A DNA stretch of 64,000 nucleotides from Pyrrhoderma lamaoense (Eukaryota; Basidiomycota; Agaricomycetes; Hymenochaetales; Hymenochaetaceae): the NCBI GenBank assembly GCA_002794735.1, contig NBAZ01000023.1, forward strand, positions 183,338-247,337. The letters run 5' to 3'. Made by a program: the position numbers and the translations under genes. The notes beneath the pieces were generated by a model, which saw nothing but the letters and a program-made list of their open reading frames with translations, was not told the origin of the DNA and did no database searches. The number at the start of each line of letters is the position of its first letter. The stretch's first letter is position 1. This document shows positions 62,401 to 64,000 of this stretch, piece by piece.

Positions 62401-64000
62401 GGACTATAATACTTTCATTTGCTCTGTCACCACATATCTACGAGCAGCTAAAGCAGATTTTCTGGATAATGAATCTCAAGCTCTGTTTATGCTATCTTTT
62501 ATAAAAGGTGGTTATGCAGGTGTATGAGCAGAAAACTACTTAGAATCTGCTTATAATGATGTTGGAGACTTCAAAGACACCAGTCGTGAGTTCATTGACA
62601 AGCCAGAGGCAGCCTTCTCAGACCTCAACAAACAAGCTAATACACAACATAACTTGAAGAGACTTTGTATAGTCAAGCAGTTATATAATGAATTCTTTCA
62701 ACAGTTTGAGATCTACTTACAAAAAGCAGGTTACAACTCTATCATGCATGATCCCTATTTAATCTCCTTGCTGAGAAAAGCTCTACCTAAAGACACTCTT
62801 ACTTTTATTTTCAGCTCTTGTCCCACTTTTGTAATTTATAAAGAATAGAAAGAGCAGACCATGCTCCATGAAAAAACCAAGTTAGAGTTGAAGGCAATAT
62901 GAAGACAAGGTAACTCTCTTCTGAGCACTTTCAAACCACATTCCAGAATAACCCACTTACCACTCATCTAACTAATAAGGCCTCTGCTAAGCAAGACCAC
63001 TCAGGAACCATGTTTGTAGGACTTGGGCAGCTAATAAATGTGTCAATGGGTCAGGCTTGACAACAAGGTAGCTACTACTTGTGTGGAAAGGTTGGGCATT
63101 TTGCACATGAATGTCCTAACCAAAAGATAAAGATTTGGACAATCTTGCATGCTATGAGTGGAAGTGAGAGGAAAATGTGGGCAAATAAGGTAGAAAAGTT
63201 GAAGTAGAGTGACTTTGAGAAAGAAGGTGAGAGTGAGAACAAGATGGAGTTTGAGAAAGGTTTTGCAGTGGCCTAAGCATGAACATGGCATGTGAGAGCA
63301 ATGACTTGGTTTTCTCTTTTTCCTCATGGCCAATTTCAGAAAAAATGGACAAAAACACTAGTACAAAATCAAAAAAATGTAAAAACTTCTGTAAAACAAT
63401 GTTGTACTTTTAACTCTGTAACTTTTAAAGATGACTCTGTTTCTTTTACTTCTTTTTCTTCTAATAAAACTATTTAACTCTTTGGCCGAGTCATTAAAAC
63501 CTGTGAAACCAAAAACACAACAACAGGATCTGTTAGAGCTGTTCTCAAATCTTTGGATAATGCAAAGAATACAAAAAGACTTTGATAGTCAAGTACATCC
63601 AGTGTTACTCTCTCTTATTCCAGAGGAGCACAGAGAGAAAGTGATGAATGAATTGTTAGAGGAAATACAGAGGATGAGTAAGGAAGATGCAGAGGTAGCA
63701 GTGGGAATGATGAAAGAGCCAATTCAGTTTGTAAAAAGAAGCAGGGGGAGGCAGTTGACAGTCTTGATCATGGTTACAAGACTAGACAACAACTTGTGAA
63801 TAGGCACTAAAGCTCTCATAGACAGTGGGTGCACAGGATCATGCATCAACCAGCATTTCATCATAGACTACTAAATACCTACACACAGAACACCACTTGT
63901 AATACCAGTCTATAACACTGATAGCAATGGTCATATTCACTCTTCTAAATCGCCTATGGCATCACCCTTTTTCTTTGTCAAAAAGAAGAATGACAAACTT
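62401..64000 (+). pseudogene. Degenerate Ty3/gypsy element: gag, protease, start of RT, internally deleted
   Basis: The gag remnant has DNESQALFMLSFIKGGYAG, then DVGDFKDTSREFIDKPEAAF and NEFFQQFEIYLQKAGYN (about 62440-62750), broken by stops. A knuckle remnant YYLCGKVGHFAHECPN lies near 63070-63120; the first Cys of the CCHC is replaced by Tyr. Next comes a spacer with HREKVMNELLEEIQRMSKED, then a protease stretch LIDSGCTGSCINQHFI (about 63812-63860) with an in-frame stop soon after. The sequence then jumps directly from the protease VYNTD stretch to the RT start KSPMASPFFFVKKK at about 63950. The intact element carries about 600 nt between these two points. This is a different family from 50609-57029. 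It runs off the right edge. Confidence 0.8.

Overview
This is a eukaryotic, clearly fungal window. Genes are interrupted by many short GT-AG introns, mostly 50-120 nt, at moderate GC. Protein features such as the E2 tail, the Utp22/NRAP ending, the TLC-like protein and a self-priming chromovirus point to Basidiomycota, probably Agaricomycotina. I cannot name the species. I saw no rRNA, tRNA or CRISPR.

Positions 1-45904 are a gene-dense euchromatic block. In order: a TLC-like multi-pass membrane protein (+); the SUMO E1 subunit UBA2 (+); the U3 processome protein UTP7/WDR46 (-); 3-hydroxyanthranilate dioxygenase BNA1 (+); the replication nuclease-helicase DNA2 (-); the nuclear-pore membrane protein NDC1 (-); the peroxisomal import receptor PEX19 (+); a peroxiredoxin-5-type enzyme (-); the SEACAT subunit WDR59/SEA3 (-); the GINS subunit PSF1 (+); a C6orf136/DUF2358-like mitochondrial protein (+); a secreted two-LysM protein (-); UTP22/NRAP (-); a ubiquitin E2 with a nuclear tail (-); a CSC1/OSCA channel (+); the mitochondrial release factor MRF1 (-); and the NEDD8 E1 subunit ULA1/NAE1 (+). 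Divergent pairs sharing 190-580 bp promoters alternate with convergent pairs. Three genes act in ubiquitin-like conjugation, two in the small-subunit processome and two in DNA replication. They are independent housekeeping genes, not a cluster.

Positions 45905-64000 are AT-rich, gene-poor and repeat-derived. The core is a nearly complete Ty3/gypsy chromovirus at 50609-57029. It has 447-bp LTRs differing at only two seen sites, an ATTTG target duplication, gag, protease, RT, RNase H, integrase and a chromodomain. The sequence just inside its 5' LTR is not tRNA-like. It is an exact 11-nt complement of the expected 5' end of the element's own transcript, which predicts Tf1-type self-priming. Around it lie a ~2.3-kb region bounded by inverted repeats, a putative solo LTR, an unidentified 215-codon ORF, and a decayed, internally deleted second gypsy element that runs off the right edge.

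A cross-cutting observation affects every gene model. At about 17 places in otherwise well-conserved genes the frame is lost by exactly one missing base, always in the same direction and often in short homopolymers. The simplest reading is deletion-type sequencing error, so most genes called here are probably intact in the organism.
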